Of a DNA stretch of 64,000 nucleotides, positions 1 through 8,312 are shown piece after piece. The first letter of the stretch is position 1, and each line of letters begins with the position of its first letter. Source of the DNA: Roseiarcus sp050013915 (GTDB lineage: Bacteria > Pseudomonadota > Alphaproteobacteria > Rhizobiales > Beijerinckiaceae); contig JBEKEI010000002.1 in the NCBI GenBank assembly GCA_050013915.1, positions 6,697-70,696 of the forward strand, given 5' to 3'. A program made the position numbers and the translations under genes. Below the pieces are notes generated by a model. That model ran no database searches and had not been told where the DNA came from. It saw only the letters and a program-made list of their open reading frames with translations.

Positions 1-167
1 TCCCCCGGAACGCCGGCGCAAGACCGTGATCACGGCGCTCGCGGCGGACCGGCGCCGAGACGCCGTCGGGGCGTCGGGAAATCGATCTCGCACGGCCGCT
101 TCCGCCAGAGGGCGCCTCCCCTCGGGCCTCGCCACCCCGCGCCGCACGCGCGCCTGCGCGCCGACCC

Positions 168-650
168 TCACATCCGCTTCGCCAGCGCCTCCAGCTGGTC
201 GGCCGCCTGTCCCCAGCCGCGATGGAAGCCCATCTGCTCGTGCGTCTGGCGATCGGCGAGCGTCCAGTGACGGACGAGCGCGGTGTAGCGCGTCCGGCCG
301 CCCTCGTCGGCGAAGGTGACGATCGCCGTCATGAACGGCTTCTCCGAAGGCTCCCAGGCGCGCACATAGGCGTTGGTGAAGACGAGCCGCTCGCCGGGGA
401 CGACCTCCAGATAGACGCCGCGGTTGGGCAGGTCGACGCCGTCCGGGCCGCGCATGACGATGTAGCTGGCGCCGCCGGGCCGCACGTCGAGTTCGGCGAC
501 CGGCGTCGTATAGGGCAGCGGCGCGAACCATTGCTTCAGCAGATCGGGCTCGGTCCAGGCGCGATACAGTTTCTCGCGCGGCGCGTCGATCAGGCGCGTC
601 AGCAGGAGGTCGCGATCGCCGGGTTCGGTCGCAGCGGCGGGAGGACTCAT
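168..650 (-). CDS. SRPBCC (AHSA1/START-fold) family protein
   Basis: The 160-residue protein opens with an AHSA1-type segment (ISGL-like 'LLLTRLIDAPREKLYRAWTE') and contains 'WFAPLP', 'DVRPGG' and a C-terminal 'GFHRGWGQAADQLEAL', which are the usual landmarks of SRPBCC proteins that bind small hydrophobic ligands or chaperone partners. The length is normal for the family. GGAG lies 9 bases before the ATG. It is the last gene before the window edge on this strand; the 124-base gap to the kinase gene upstream leaves open whether it is co-transcribed. Ligand and role cannot be inferred. The family call is firm, the function unknown. Confidence 0.85.
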   Translation of the reverse strand: MSPPAAATEPGDRDLLLTRLIDAPREKLYRAWTEPDLLKQWFAPLPYTTPVAELDVRPGGASYIVMRGPDGVDLPNRGVYLEVVPGERLVFTNAYVRAWEPSEKPFMTAIVTFADEGGRTRYTALVRHWTLADRQTHEQMGFHRGWGQAADQLEALAKRM

Positions 651-774
651 ATGCGGTTACTCCGGAAACGGGGACGGCGCATCGACGGGCGCATTTAGCC
701 GAGCGATTGGGGCGACCGCAAGCGCGGCCGATCGCGTCGGCGCGCGCTCGGGTTTCGCGCGCGTCGCGGCCTCG

Positions 775-2814
775 TCACGGCGAGGCGGGCACGGCCATTC
801 TGACTTCCGTCCGCGTGCCCTCGTCGGTCCGCACGGTCATCGTCGCTTCGAGCTGGGCGACCAGGCTGTTGATGATGCCCGTCCCGACGCCGCCCGAGCG
901 CACCGCTGCGCCATCCGCCGGTCGCCCCGGGCCGTCGTCGGAGACGACGAGAACGAGATCGCCGTCCGCCTGTTCGCGCAGGACGACGACGATCTCTCCG
1001 ATGCCGTTCCGACAGCCGTGCATGAGCGAGTTCGTCACCAGTTCGGTCGTCAGCAGGCCGAAGGGAACGGCGAAATCCAGACCCACCTTCAGCGTGCAGG
1101 CGTCGACGACCAGGTTGACGCCGCTCGTTCCGAGGCCTTCGAGAATGTTCCTCGAGAGTTCGTGGAGAAACGGCGCGACGTCGAAGGTCCGCAGGTCGCC
1201 CGAGCCCATCAGCTGATGGTGGATGAGACCGAGCGCGAAGACGCGGCCGCGCAGGCCGAGCAGGACCGCCCTGGCCTCGAGATCGTCGCTCTTGCGCGCC
1301 TGCGCCGCCAGCAGGCTGTCGACGATCTGAAGGTTGTTGTTGACGCGGTGATAGACCTCGCGCAGCAGCAGGTCGCGCTGCTTCAGGGCGCCGGTGCGTT
1401 CCTCGACCAGCGCTTCCAGGTCCCGGTTGGCCGCCAGCAGGGCCTGTTCGGCCTTGTGGCGCGTGTCGATGTCCTCGACGGTCGCCACCGCCAGCATTGA
1501 ACGGTCGCTGCGCGGCGCGCGCACGAGCGCGGCGGAGACGCGGACCCAGAACGGCGTGCCGTCCCGGCGGATGTAGCGTTTCTCGTCGAGATAGGATTCG
1601 GCCTCGCCCGACAGCAGGCGCGCCCAGCCTTGCGCGTTCGAGTCGCGATCCGCCGGCCAGATGACGTCGGCGCCCGGGCGGCCGGCGAGTTCCTCGGGTT
1701 CGTAGCCGAGCATGTGCGCGAAGGCGCGGTTGGCCCGCAGGATGCGCCGCGACGCGGGTTCGACGACCACCTTGCCGACGACCGATCCTTCGAAGCTGGC
1801 GCGGAACTCCGCCTCGCTTCGCACGAGCGCCTCCTCCGCATCGCCGCGATCGGCCAGCGCCTGGGTGAGCATCGTGTTGACGATCCGCAGCTCGTCGTCC
1901 GCCCGGTGGCGCGCGTCGATGTCTTCGAAGGTCGACACCACGAAAGGCGGACGGTCGCCCTGCGCGTTGCGCACGACGGCCGCCGAAACGCGCGCCCAGA
2001 ATGGCGCGCCGTCGCGGCGCACGTAGCGCTTTTCACCCACGAAGCTGTCGGCTTCGCCGGCAACGAGGCGGGCGTATTCCGCCGTGATCGGCGCCCGATC
2101 CTCGGGCCAGGTGAACTCCGCGCCGGTGCGGCCGATGAGTTCCTCGGGTTCGTAGCCCAGCATGTGCGCGAGGGCGCGATTGGCGCGCAGGATCCGCCGC
2201 GACAGCGGATCCACCATCGCCTTTCCCAGCATGGAGCCCTCGAAGGCGGCGCGGAATTCGGCCTCGCTCTCGGCCCGCTGGGCCGAAGCCTCGATCAGCT
2301 GCCGATTGGACTGGCGCAGATCGCGCTCCGACCGGGCCGCTTCCTCGATCTTGATCTGCAATTGCTGGTTGGCCGCTTCGAGTTCGCGTTTCGAGGCCTC
2401 CAGGGCGCCGTAGACCTCGCGGCGCTCCAGCGCCATCTGGATCGTCGCGTGCATCTCTTTTTCCGAGAAGGGCTTGACGAGATAGCCGTAGGGCTTTGTC
2501 GAACGCGCGCGCGCCAGGGCCGCCTGCTCGGAATAGGCGGAGACGTAGACGACCGGAATTCCCAACGCTCCGGGGATTCGCGCCGCGACCTCGATTCCGT
2601 CGAGCGCGCCCTCGATGTGGATGTCCATCAGAACCAGGTCGGGGCGGAGAGCGAGGATCTCGGCCAGCGCCTGTTCGCCGGAGGCGGCGAGCGCCACGAC
2701 GTCGTAGCCGAGCCTGGTCAATTGCTGCTTGAGATGGAGCGCGACGATGCGCTCGTCCTCGACGACGATGATCCGGATCGGCGCCGCCCGCGGTTCCTGT
2801 GGCGCGCCCGTCAT
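775..2814 (-). CDS. Receiver-PAS-PAS-HisKA_2 sensor kinase (HWE-type)
   Basis: A 679-residue soluble signalling protein. Domains in order: receiver (residues about 13-130, phosphoacceptor D64 in 'VLMDIH', K114 in 'VKPF'), a coiled-coil linker (135-185), two PAS domains (about 185-305 and 335-455), a HisKA_2 dimerisation helix with H489 in 'EVYHRVNNNLQ', and a HATPase with an N-box-like 'ELVTNSLMHG' and 'DDGPG'. There is no membrane segment. An N-terminal receiver on a kinase suggests that another kinase tunes it. It starts inside the stop codon of the kinase gene upstream (ATGA overlap), so the two are co-translated. The two PAS units are a tandem duplication of exactly 150 codons. The sensed signal is unknown. 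Confidence 0.9.
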   Translation of the reverse strand: MTGAPQEPRAAPIRIIVVEDERIVALHLKQQLTRLGYDVVALAASGEQALAEILALRPDLVLMDIHIEGALDGIEVAARIPGALGIPVVYVSAYSEQAALARARSTKPYGYLVKPFSEKEMHATIQMALERREVYGALEASKRELEAANQQLQIKIEEAARSERDLRQSNRQLIEASAQRAESEAEFRAAFEGSMLGKAMVDPLSRRILRANRALAHMLGYEPEELIGRTGAEFTWPEDRAPITAEYARLVAGEADSFVGEKRYVRRDGAPFWARVSAAVVRNAQGDRPPFVVSTFEDIDARHRADDELRIVNTMLTQALADRGDAEEALVRSEAEFRASFEGSVVGKVVVEPASRRILRANRAFAHMLGYEPEELAGRPGADVIWPADRDSNAQGWARLLSGEAESYLDEKRYIRRDGTPFWVRVSAALVRAPRSDRSMLAVATVEDIDTRHKAEQALLAANRDLEALVEERTGALKQRDLLLREVYHRVNNNLQIVDSLLAAQARKSDDLEARAVLLGLRGRVFALGLIHHQLMGSGDLRTFDVAPFLHELSRNILEGLGTSGVNLVVDACTLKVGLDFAVPFGLLTTELVTNSLMHGCRNGIGEIVVVLREQADGDLVLVVSDDGPGRPADGAAVRSGGVGTGIINSLVAQLEATMTVRTDEGTRTEVRMAVPASP
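1375..2274 (-). repeat. 450-bp tandem duplication encoding two PAS units
   Basis: Codons 181-330 and 331-480 of the receiver-PAS-PAS kinase align without gaps at a period of exactly 450 bases; for example the stretches beginning at 1690 and 2140 are nearly identical in DNA. Shared peptide landmarks are 'RRILRANRA', 'AHMLGYEPEEL' and 'EKRYxRRDG'. This points to a fairly recent in-frame duplication of a whole PAS plus linker module. Confidence 0.9.
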
Positions 2815-3878
2815 GGCGCGACCCTGAACCGCAAGGCGAAGCGGGTCGGACGAAACCGCTCGATGGCGAGCGTCGCCGCGAGCTGATCGGCCAGCAAGGT
2901 GATCATCTGCAGGCCGAGCGAGCTGGCGTTGGCGACGTCGAGCGCTTCGGGAATGCCGACCCCGTCGTCGCTGACCGACAGCATCGCCTGGTCGGCGGCG
3001 ATCCTGACGAGCTCGATCGCGATGTGGCCGCGGGCCTCGCCAGGGAAGGCGTGCTTGAGCGCGTTGGAGACGAGTTCGTTGACGATCAGGCCGCAGGGGA
3101 TCGCCACGTCGATCGGCAGCAGCACCGTCGCCGCATTGATCAGAAGCGACACCCGCCCGGGATAGGCGCCGTAGGACGACATCAGATCCGGCGCCAGCGC
3201 TTCGAGGAAGCCGCCGAAATCCACCCGTCCGAAATCCTTCGATTCGTAGAGCATCTGATGGATGAGCGCCATCGTCTTGATGCGGTTCTGGCTCTCGACC
3301 AGCAGCTGCAGCGCGGTAGCATCCATGATCTTGCTCGATTGCAGCGCGAGCAGGCTCTGGATGACCTGGAGGTTGTTCTTGACGCGGTGATGGATTTCGC
3401 TGAGCAGCAGATCCTTCTCGCGCAGGGCGGTGCGCAGGCTGTCCTCCCGGCTCTTGCGCTCGGAAATGTCGACGATCGCCGACAGCACCATGTGGCCTTC
3501 CTCGGTCTCGATCGGATTGAGGCCGATCTCGACCGGAAATTCGCTGCCGTCCTTGCGCAGGCCGAAGAGGTCGCGCCCCGCCCCCATCGGCCGCGAGCGC
3601 GGATCGTCGAAGAAGGCGGCGCGCAACGCGGGATGGCGGCCGCGGAACCGCTCCGGCGCCAGCATCTCGATCATCTGGCCGAGCAGTTCGGCGCGCGGAT
3701 AGCCGAACACGCGCTCGGCCTGGGCGTTCACCATCTCGATGCGGCCGAACGCGTTGATCATCACCATCGCATTGGGCGCCGCCTCGACGACGCGGCGAAA
3801 CCGCTCCTCGCTCTTGGCGAGCGCCTGCTCGATAGAGGCCTGCCGGGGGTCGGGGACCGCGCGGCTGTCGGGTGTCAT
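2811..3878 (-). CDS. PAS-HisKA_2 sensor histidine kinase
   Basis: A 355-residue cytoplasmic kinase. A single PAS domain (about residues 22-140, ending in the PAC-like 'IVDISERKSREDSL') is followed by a HisKA_2 helix ('LLLSEIHHRVKNNLQ', phosphoacceptor H164) and a HATPase domain ('GLIVNELVSNALKHAF', 'DDGVGIP'). It is the promoter-proximal member of a two-gene unit; its TGA overlaps the ATG of the receiver-PAS-PAS kinase. The pair probably forms one circuit in which this kinase could phosphorylate the partner's receiver, which is an inference from coupling only. No sigma-EcfG or PhyR gene is visible nearby, so assignment to the general stress response is not supported. Confidence 0.9.
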   Translation of the reverse strand: MTPDSRAVPDPRQASIEQALAKSEERFRRVVEAAPNAMVMINAFGRIEMVNAQAERVFGYPRAELLGQMIEMLAPERFRGRHPALRAAFFDDPRSRPMGAGRDLFGLRKDGSEFPVEIGLNPIETEEGHMVLSAIVDISERKSREDSLRTALREKDLLLSEIHHRVKNNLQVIQSLLALQSSKIMDATALQLLVESQNRIKTMALIHQMLYESKDFGRVDFGGFLEALAPDLMSSYGAYPGRVSLLINAATVLLPIDVAIPCGLIVNELVSNALKHAFPGEARGHIAIELVRIAADQAMLSVSDDGVGIPEALDVANASSLGLQMITLLADQLAATLAIERFRPTRFALRFRVAP

Positions 3879-4082
3879 GCCTGGCGCCGCCTTCCCACCC
3901 CCTTCAGGCCGGGCGATCCGTCTCGATCGCGGGCGCAGCCTGTGCGCTTGTCGAGGGGCAAGTCAATCGGTGGATACTACTCAGCGCCGGGATGACGCGC
4001 GACGGCGCCGCGGACCGGGCTGGCGCCCCGATCCCCGGTCAGGACGCCTCCGCCGCGACCGTCGCGGCGTCTGCGCCGCGCG

Positions 4083-5219
4083 TCACCGTTCGACCGCTTC
4101 GGCCGGCGGGGCGACCATGGCGAACACGTGACGGCGATGCCACTCGAGCGGCCGGAAGCCGAGCGCGAGCGTTTCGACCCGGTGGATCAGGGATTTCAGC
4201 CGCATCGCCGGCCGTTCGACGAGCCACCAGGAAACGAAGGCCAGGAGAAAGGCGATGGGATAGGCGACGGCCAGATTGGTCTGCCAGTCGTGACACCAGC
4301 TTTGCGCGGCGACCGCCTGCTGGATGGGAAAGCCGTAGAGGAACAGCCCGTAGGAATAGTCGCCGCTCAGCAGAATCCGATTCCGGCGCGGGTTCAGCGC
4401 GCCCAGGAAGACCGTGGCGTAGGCCGCCGGCAGGGGAAGCAGCCAGTAGCCGCGAGGGATGACGAGCAGCCCGACGCAGAGCGCGATCGCGGTCGCCCCG
4501 AGCGGGAGCGTCAGCGGAATCGACGCGCGAAGCCGGTAGAGGCAGACGCCGGCCAGAAAGCATCCGATGAGGACCAGCGACGGCGCCAGCGCGGGATGGT
4601 CGGGCGAGGGGCGCCTGATCAGCAGCAGAACCAGAAACAGCTGCATCGCCACGACGATCCAGGCGGTGACGCTCCGGCGTCCGATCGCGCCGACGAAGGC
4701 CAGAATCGCGAGCGCGACATAGCATTTCAGTTCGACCGGAATCGTCCACAACTGGACGTTGACGGTGTCCGGCGTGGGATTGCTCAGAAAAACGCCCGGC
4801 AACGTGTAGTGGATCCAGCCGATGATGTTGAGGAAATAGGCGGAAAATTCGGGATCGGAGAAATAGGCCTTCAGCGACACGGTCGTGAACAGCGGGCCGA
4901 GCACCAGGGCGGACAGGGTCGTCTCGAACGATAGCGCCGGCAGCAGGCGAATGGCGCGCAGCCCGATGAAGCTGATGAGACTCCTGTTTCGCTCCAGGCT
5001 TCCGGCGACCAGAAAGCCGGAAAGCGCGAAGAACATCGGCAGGATCATGACAAAGGGAATGCCCGCGGGGGACCGCAGCAGCGACACGGCGGCGCGCTCG
5101 CCGTAGACGACGTTGAGGGTGTGCTGGGCGATGACGCCGGTCGACAGGACGAGCCGCATGTAGTCGAACCCGGACGGCCGGTTGAACGCCCTGGCGAGTT
5201 TCTGCTCGATCGAATCCAT
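4083..5219 (-). CDS. Acyltransferase family 3 membrane protein (OafA/YrhL-like)
   Basis: A 378-residue polytopic membrane protein with about ten hydrophobic helices. The N-terminal 'FDYMRLVLSTGVIAQHTLN' carries the histidine typical of acyltransferase-3 proteins, and 'MFFALSGFLVAGS' and the C-terminal 'WWLVERPAMRLK' are family signatures. Such enzymes transfer acetyl or other acyl groups from the cytoplasm to O-antigens, exopolysaccharide, peptidoglycan or lipids. No glycosyltransferase cluster lies beside it, so the acceptor cannot be named. It starts 159 bases downstream of paiB on the same strand. Confidence 0.85.
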   Translation of the reverse strand: MDSIEQKLARAFNRPSGFDYMRLVLSTGVIAQHTLNVVYGERAAVSLLRSPAGIPFVMILPMFFALSGFLVAGSLERNRSLISFIGLRAIRLLPALSFETTLSALVLGPLFTTVSLKAYFSDPEFSAYFLNIIGWIHYTLPGVFLSNPTPDTVNVQLWTIPVELKCYVALAILAFVGAIGRRSVTAWIVVAMQLFLVLLLIRRPSPDHPALAPSLVLIGCFLAGVCLYRLRASIPLTLPLGATAIALCVGLLVIPRGYWLLPLPAAYATVFLGALNPRRNRILLSGDYSYGLFLYGFPIQQAVAAQSWCHDWQTNLAVAYPIAFLLAFVSWWLVERPAMRLKSLIHRVETLALGFRPLEWHRRHVFAMVAPPAEAVER

Positions 5220-5378
5220 CTCACACCCCTGAATGGCAGGCGTTATCCCAGAAATGGATTGATGATTGGTTCGTTCGTCCCGCCGGGCCGCGCATGGCGG
5301 CGGACCTGAGCCGCGGGTGAGGGCGCGGCGCGGACGCGCCGGCGGGACCGTGCGGCCGCCGGCGGAGGCGGCGATCAG

Positions 5379-6020
5379 TCACCCCTTCGGGGCCGCCTCG
5401 CGCACGATCGCCGCCATCGCCATGGATTCCTCATCGCCGAGTTCGGCGAGCCCTGCAATCACGCCGGCCCTGTCGGCTTCGGGACGATTCTGGCTCGCCT
5501 TCCACTTTCCCGAGATATGGGCGATCTCGATCTCGACGCCGACGATCGCCCGGATCTGAGCCTCGATGAACGGTTCCGGCGCGTCGCCCACCGCCCAGGG
5601 CGCGGCGCGCGGACGCTCCTGCTTGTCGGTCAGCGCCTCGATCTGGGCGCGCAGCCAGCCGGCGTCTTCCATCACCCGCGGGCGCCCGCGCGCCTGCACC
5701 ATCACATAGTTCCAGGTCGGCACCACCTTCCCCGTGTCGCGCTTGGTCTGGTACCAGGCCGGGGTGATGTAATGCTCCGGGCCCTGGAACACGACCAGGA
5801 CTTCGTCCAACCCGCCCAGACTCCGCCATTGCCCGTTGGCGCGCGCCATATGCGCCTGCAGCGTGCCGAATTGCGAGGCCGCAGGGTCGATCAGGAACGG
5901 GATGGAATTGGCCTCCAGCCCGTGCGCGCCGTGCGAGATCAGCAGGCCGAGCGGATGGGCGCGGATCAGCGCGTGCAGGGCCTCGATCTGGTCCTGGCGG
6001 TGGAGCGGCGGTTCATACAT
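5379..6020 (-). CDS. paiB: PaiB-like FMN-binding negative transcriptional regulator
   Basis: A 213-residue protein beginning 'MYEPPLHRQDQIEALHALI', the usual PaiB start, followed by 'HPLGLLISHG', 'IPFLID', 'YITPAWYQTK' and 'VPTWNYVMVQARG', all conserved in the flavin-reductase-like split-barrel PaiB family. I chose the internal ATG at 6020 over one 13 codons upstream because it matches the family start. In Bacillus PaiB is a negative regulator encoded with the polyamine acetyltransferase PaiA. Here a GNAT gene lies 1.8 kb upstream beyond an ATP-grasp gene, but it does not look specifically PaiA-like. DNA binding is not evident from the sequence. Confidence 0.85.
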   Translation of the reverse strand: MYEPPLHRQDQIEALHALIRAHPLGLLISHGAHGLEANSIPFLIDPAASQFGTLQAHMARANGQWRSLGGLDEVLVVFQGPEHYITPAWYQTKRDTGKVVPTWNYVMVQARGRPRVMEDAGWLRAQIEALTDKQERPRAAPWAVGDAPEPFIEAQIRAIVGVEIEIAHISGKWKASQNRPEADRAGVIAGLAELGDEESMAMAAIVREAAPKG

Positions 6021-6105
6021 CGGGCGATCCTGCGCGCTGGGCCCCGCGCGTGGCGGCACAATACAGCCGCAGATCGCTCAGGCCAACGCCCCCGGCGGGC
6101 GCCGT

Positions 6106-7566
6106 TCACGCATCGATGCGCTTGATGAACCATTGCAGGATGCGGCTCCAGACCTCGTCCTTGGCGACCTGGTCCTCGACGCCGTGCTCGAGGTTGGGAT
6201 TGTCGTTGACCTCGATGACGGCGATCGAGTCGCCGGTCTCCTTGAGGTCGACGCCGTAGAGACCGCCGCCGATCGCGCGCGCGGCGCGCAGCGCGATGTC
6301 GATCACCTTCGGGGGCGCGTCGCCGAGCGCGAGCGTCCTGAACCGCCCTTCCTCGGGCCCCTTCGGTCCGTGCTTGATGATCTGCCAGTGGCCCCTGGCC
6401 ATCTGGTACTGGCAGACGAACAGCGGCTCGCCGTCGAGCACGCCGACCCGCCAGTCGAAATCGGTCGGCATGAATTTCTGGGCGAGCAGCAGGTCGGTGT
6501 CCATGAACAATTCTTCGGTGAGCGTCTGCAGCTGCTCGAAATTCTCGACCTTGTGCACCCCGCGCGAGAAGGATCCGTCGGGAATCTTGACCACCATTGG
6601 CCAGCCCAGCGACTGCGCGGCCTTGGCGAGATCCTCGTCCTCGGCGAGCATGACGGTCGGCGGGATGGGCACGCCGTGCGCCTCCATCAGTTCGTGGAGA
6701 TAGACCTTGTTGGTGCAGCGGATCATCGAGACGGGATCGTCGATGACCGGCATGCCCTCCTGGAGCGCGCGGCGGGCGAAGCGATAGGTGTAGTCGTCGA
6801 TCGAGGTCGTCGCGCGGATGAACAGACCGTCGAATTCGGCGAGTTCGGCGAGCTGCCGCTTGGTGATCAGCTCGATGTCGACCGAATGGCGCTCCGCGAG
6901 CTTCTGGAAATAGCGCAGGGTCTCGGTCGAGGACGGCGGCAATTGCTCCTGGGGATCGTAGAGAACGGCGAGCGAATATTTGGCGACCGTGCGCGCACGC
7001 GGATTGCGCCAGTCGCGCTGGGTGTGCTGGTGCAGCGCGGTGCGGAAGAACGCGGCCTCCTCCGGGCCGAGCTTGGCGAGTGGGCGGGCGCGCAGCCGGT
7101 CGATCTTCCAGCGCTTTCCCGCCGAAATCGTCACTTCGAGCGCGGGGCAGCGGTACCAGTCGAACAGCAGGCGACCGAACGCCTCGAAGCGGGGGTCCTG
7201 AGTGAGGCCGAAGCAGAACAGCAGGTCGAAGGTCGTGTGCTCGCTCGCGCGCGCGCGATGGGCCGCGCTGCTGAGCGCTTCCTCGAGGTCGGGCAGCGCG
7301 TGCTCGTAGAGCTTGTGTTCGCGCAGCTCCAGCATCGTCTCGACGCTCGGGATCACGCGGTGGCCGCGCGCCTCGGCGAGCAGCGAGGCGTAATAGCCCT
7401 TGGACTGGTAATTGTAGGAGCGCGAGATGTTGATGAGCTTGGCGCGCCCGCTCCCGGAAAACAGCTTCGGGCGCGCGAGGTAGTCGCTGGTCGTGATCAC
7501 CTTGTGCGGCGTGTCCGCATTGGGGAAATCGCGAGGCTGATCGACGAGAATGACCCAACCCGTCAT
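6106..7566 (-). CDS. RLAN-domain RimK-like ATP-grasp ligase
   Basis: A 486-residue protein of two parts. The N-terminal half ('VILVDQPRDFPNADTPHKVIT', 'RSYNYQSKGYYASLLAEARGH') resembles the RLAN domain found fused to RimK-like ligases. The C-terminal half (about 270-486) is an ATP-grasp domain with 'PMVVKIPDGSFSRGVHKV', a metal-binding 'VIEVNDNPNLEHG' and the lid region 'LLAQKFMPTDFDWRVGVL'. ATP-grasp ligases of this class form amide bonds between an amino acid or peptide and a carboxylate. ATG at 7566 was chosen because RLAN homology begins there, although the frame stays open for about 320 more codons. RLAN-RimK proteins are known to occur with GNAT enzymes, and a GNAT gene lies 227 bases upstream. 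The product is unknown. Confidence 0.85.
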   Translation of the reverse strand: MTGWVILVDQPRDFPNADTPHKVITTSDYLARPKLFSGSGRAKLINISRSYNYQSKGYYASLLAEARGHRVIPSVETMLELREHKLYEHALPDLEEALSSAAHRARASEHTTFDLLFCFGLTQDPRFEAFGRLLFDWYRCPALEVTISAGKRWKIDRLRARPLAKLGPEEAAFFRTALHQHTQRDWRNPRARTVAKYSLAVLYDPQEQLPPSSTETLRYFQKLAERHSVDIELITKRQLAELAEFDGLFIRATTSIDDYTYRFARRALQEGMPVIDDPVSMIRCTNKVYLHELMEAHGVPIPPTVMLAEDEDLAKAAQSLGWPMVVKIPDGSFSRGVHKVENFEQLQTLTEELFMDTDLLLAQKFMPTDFDWRVGVLDGEPLFVCQYQMARGHWQIIKHGPKGPEEGRFRTLALGDAPPKVIDIALRAARAIGGGLYGVDLKETGDSIAVIEVNDNPNLEHGVEDQVAKDEVWSRILQWFIKRIDA

Positions 7567-7793
7567 CGCGCCGGATCCAATCGACGGGCGCCTCCGCGCC
7601 GGCGCGCAGGCTGGTTTGCGGGAGGCGAGCTCATGCTTCCGATCTGCTCCTCGGCCGGTCGCGTGAGAACAAGCGAAAATCCCGCGGGGGCGGCGCGCGC
7701 GAGACGCGCGAGTCGAGTGGATCGACACAATGTGCCTGCTTTGAGGCCGATGCAACCGGGGCGATGAGTCACGCGCAATATTTCGTGAACGGC

Positions 7794-8270
7794 TCAGCAG
7801 GCCGGGTCCGGCGTGGGCGCGCCGAGCCGCTTCTCGAACCGCAGCGCCCTGGCGCCGTCGGCGTAGTAATCGTCGTAATGGCCGAATTCCCGGAAGCCGA
7901 GGCTGCGGTAGAGGGCGATCGCGGCTTCGTTGTCGGCGCGGACCTCCAGCCGGAGGCAGTCGCGCCCCTGCGCCCGGACGTAGCGCTCGCAGGCGGCCAT
8001 CAGCGCGCGCCCGACGCCGCGCCGGCCGATGCGCCGGTCGACGGCGATCGAATAGAGGCGCGCCGCGCGCGATCCCCGGCGCAGCGCGACCAGCGCATAG
8101 CCCGCCAGGGCGCGGTCGGCGACCGCCACGAGGACCGGCCGATGCGGGCTCGCGATGAACCCGCGCAGCGAGCGGCGCGACAGGCGGTCGGCGGAAAAGA
8201 CGGCAAATTCGAGCGCCAGGATGGCGTCGAGATCCGCGGGTCTGGCCGGGCGAATCGATAGGCTGCTCAT
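7794..8270 (-). CDS. GNAT-family N-acetyltransferase (RimI-like)
   Basis: A 158-residue GNAT domain: 'SIRPARPADLDAILALE' at the N-terminus, the acetyl-CoA pyrophosphate loop 'RRIGRRGVGRALMAACE' and 'LRLEVRADNEAAIALYRSLGF', which is characteristic of RimI-type enzymes. It starts at the ATG at 8270; a much longer frame upstream is antisense to cfa and was not used. It is divergent from cfa (42 bases between starts) and lies upstream of the RLAN/ATP-grasp ligase on the same strand. That pairing suggests acetylation of the ligase's substrate or product, as in proteins where GNAT and RLAN-RimK are fused. The substrate is unknown. Confidence 0.85.
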   Translation of the reverse strand: MSSLSIRPARPADLDAILALEFAVFSADRLSRRSLRGFIASPHRPVLVAVADRALAGYALVALRRGSRAARLYSIAVDRRIGRRGVGRALMAACERYVRAQGRDCLRLEVRADNEAAIALYRSLGFREFGHYDDYYADGARALRFEKRLGAPTPDPAC

Positions 8271-8312
8271 GGCGGCTCTCTGTCTGGCGACGGAACCCGG
8301 AGACGAACGCCA

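Noticed and set aside
5379..8270. A PaiA-PaiB type polyamine operon
   Set aside because: The GNAT resembles RimI rather than PaiA and is separated from paiB by the ATP-grasp gene, so the Bacillus model cannot be transferred.
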